Positions 18,195-19,129 of a stretch of 19,129 nt of DNA are shown here, one piece after another (the first letter of the stretch is position 1; each line of letters opens with the position of its first letter). Below the pieces are notes generated by a model that was given only the letters and a program-made list of their open reading frames with translations, did no database searches and was not told the origin of the DNA. The DNA is taken from NCBI GenBank assembly GCA_038245795.1, contig JBBRSC010000033.1:1-19129 (forward strand), written 5' to 3'. The translations under genes were made by a program, and so were the position numbers. This DNA comes from JBBRSC01 sp038245795 (GTDB lineage Bacteria > Actinomycetota > Acidimicrobiia > Acidimicrobiales > Microtrichaceae).

Positions 18195-19129
18195 ATGAAT
18201 TCGATGCGCCGCAAGGCTCTTACCGTCCTCGCCGCTCTCGCGGCCGCTGCCGGGGGCTTCGCTCTCACAGCAGCTCCGTCGAGTGCTGCCATCACGACCT
18301 CGTTGTACGTGTGCACTCCGTCGAACACCGACCTAGCGGCCGTCCAGGTTGTATACCCAGGCACGTTTTTTCAGTATTACAACTACTACACCACTGCTGG
18401 ATTGCTGGCACAGCTCGCCCAGTTCGGTGTTCCTCAGCAGCCATCGCTGCCCGTGGTCTTCAACTCGACCGTGCCATCCTCTGCATCGCTCGGCTCGACG
18501 ATCAACCCGTCGGTGGCCATCTCGGCAACCCTGCCCGCTGACCTCGTGTCCTCGGCTACCACCTACCTCGGCGTGTCCAGCGTGGTCGTCAAGAACTCGA
18601 ACTTCCGGATCAACACGACCAACACATCGCCGACGTTCTTCAGCGGAGCGGTCCCGAACCAGACAGTTCCGTTGACGCCGGGAGTGACCGTCTCCGCAAC
18701 CGCACCGCTCACCGCGACGGTTCTCGGCGGCGTCAACTACACCCCCGGTGTCGCCCATCTCGAGATCGACTTCCAGGATCACTTTGTCTCGGCAGTCCTC
18801 TACAACGGGATCTATGTCACCCTCAACCTCACGCTGAAGACCTTGACGTTCGACTGCGCTCCGCAGTCAGCTCCGCCGATGGACTTCACCTTGGTGACGG
18901 CAGGCAGTGTCACGACAACGACCGCTTCGCCAACGACCACCACCACAACGACCGGCGCGCCGACCACCACCACAACCACCGGTGCGCCGACCACCACCAC
19001 AACGACCGGCGCGCCGACGACGACCACTACCACGCTGCCGCCGACCACCACCACAACGACCGGCGCGCCGACCACCACCACAACGACCGGCGCGCCGACC
19101 ACCACCACAACGACCGGCGCGCCGACCAC
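18195..19129 (+). CDS. Secreted protein with Thr-rich tandem repeats (3' end missing)
   Basis: The frame starts at ATG 18195 behind a strong SD and runs off the right edge; 311 residues are visible. The signal peptide has RRK, then an Ala/Leu-rich core (about 8-27), with cleavage near SSA-A at residues 31-32. The mature domain (38-221) begins with YVC and ends with FDC, and shares pattern with the preceding 654-aa protein: LP followed by a helix, then a VxNSxF-type strand, a VP turn, an aromatic Tyr strand and the final Cys. C40 and C221 may form a disulphide. From about residue 240 the chain becomes Thr-rich repeats of nine residues (TTTTTTGAP). Such stretches are usually O-glycosylated stalks in surface proteins. 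A C-terminal anchor or second domain would lie outside the window. Function is unknown; attachment to or structuring of the cell surface is an inference. Confidence 0.85.
   Translation, partial: MNSMRRKALTVLAALAAAAGGFALTAAPSSAAITTSLYVCTPSNTDLAAVQVVYPGTFFQYYNYYTTAGLLAQLAQFGVPQQPSLPVVFNSTVPSSASLGSTINPSVAISATLPADLVSSATTYLGVSSVVVKNSNFRINTTNTSPTFFSGAVPNQTVPLTPGVTVSATAPLTATVLGGVNYTPGVAHLEIDFQDHFVSAVLYNGIYVTLNLTLKTLTFDCAPQSAPPMDFTLVTAGSVTTTTASPTTTTTTTGAPTTTTTTGAPTTTTTTGAPTTTTTTLPPTTTTTTGAPTTTTTTGAPTTTTTTGAPT
18936..19129 (+). repeat. 27-bp tandem repeat, at least seven copies
   Basis: Seven complete 27-bp units run from 18936 to 19124 and five bases of an eighth reach the window edge. Six units encode TTTTTTGAP with near-identical DNA. 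The fourth (19017-19043) differs at several bases and encodes TTTTTTLPP. The unit length is a multiple of three, so copy-number change keeps the frame. Confidence 0.92.

Noticed and set aside
18812..19129. Minus-strand open frame rich in Val/Gly/Ala/Pro
   Set aside because: It is the reverse complement of the Thr-rich repeat array of the plus-strand secreted protein, which has a signal peptide and SD.
18936..19129. CRISPR array
   Set aside because: The units are contiguous and coding, with no spacers.

Overview
The window is high-GC, gene-dense DNA from an actinobacterium. Supporting signs are a DUF222/HNH protein of the actinobacterial 13E12-repeat type, a PPOX (Rv1155-like) flavin/F420 protein, an actinobacterial Lhr helicase, a HelD/HelR-type RNA polymerase motor, a bacterial coproporphyrin-type haem cluster, and start codons placed directly behind TAnnnT -10 boxes, which suggests leaderless transcripts. 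Secreted proteins with long Thr/Pro/Gly/Ala repeats, as at the right end, are from memory common in Acidimicrobiia (Ilumatobacter/Microthrix relatives). That placement is an inference.

Layout. Positions 1-2290 (+) hold the 3' part of a DUF222/HNH endonuclease gene and an unrecognised 339-aa protein. Positions 2263-3072 (-) hold nei2, a base-excision glycosylase. It diverges from a small PPOX-class gene (3199-3609, +) across a short region with a mirrored 14-bp sequence next to both start codons. Positions 3670-10463 (-) hold two coupled genes, helD (upstream) and lhr (downstream, apparent TTG start 2 nt after the helD stop). A small acidic hypothetical gene (10578-10859, -) diverges from a tightly packed + strand cluster: hemE, hemH (cpfC), hemY (cgoX) and lnt, with 4-bp overlaps at two of the three junctions. 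A new promoter at the end of lnt leads to a 654-aa secreted protein (16035-17999). After a strong hairpin comes a second secreted protein (18195 to beyond the right edge), which ends in 27-bp tandem repeats.

How they fit together. nei2 and lhr form a DNA-repair neighbourhood like the adjacent lhr/nei pair Rv3296/Rv3297 of M. tuberculosis, here split by the PPOX gene and extended by helD. hemE-hemH-hemY supply three steps of the coproporphyrin-dependent haem route; the final enzyme HemQ is not in the window. lnt belongs to lipoprotein maturation, but its nitrilase nucleophile position reads Ser instead of Cys. The two secreted proteins share a related N-terminal domain bounded by two cysteines and carry different C-terminal modules, so they look like paralogous cell-surface proteins.

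No tRNA, rRNA, insertion sequence or CRISPR array was seen. No gene-free stretch exceeds 300 bases. The most interesting items are the Lnt Cys-to-Ser change, the mirrored leaderless promoters, the paralogous secreted pair with repeat tails, the helD-lhr coupling, and a dyad overlapping the ribosome binding site of the 339-aa gene.
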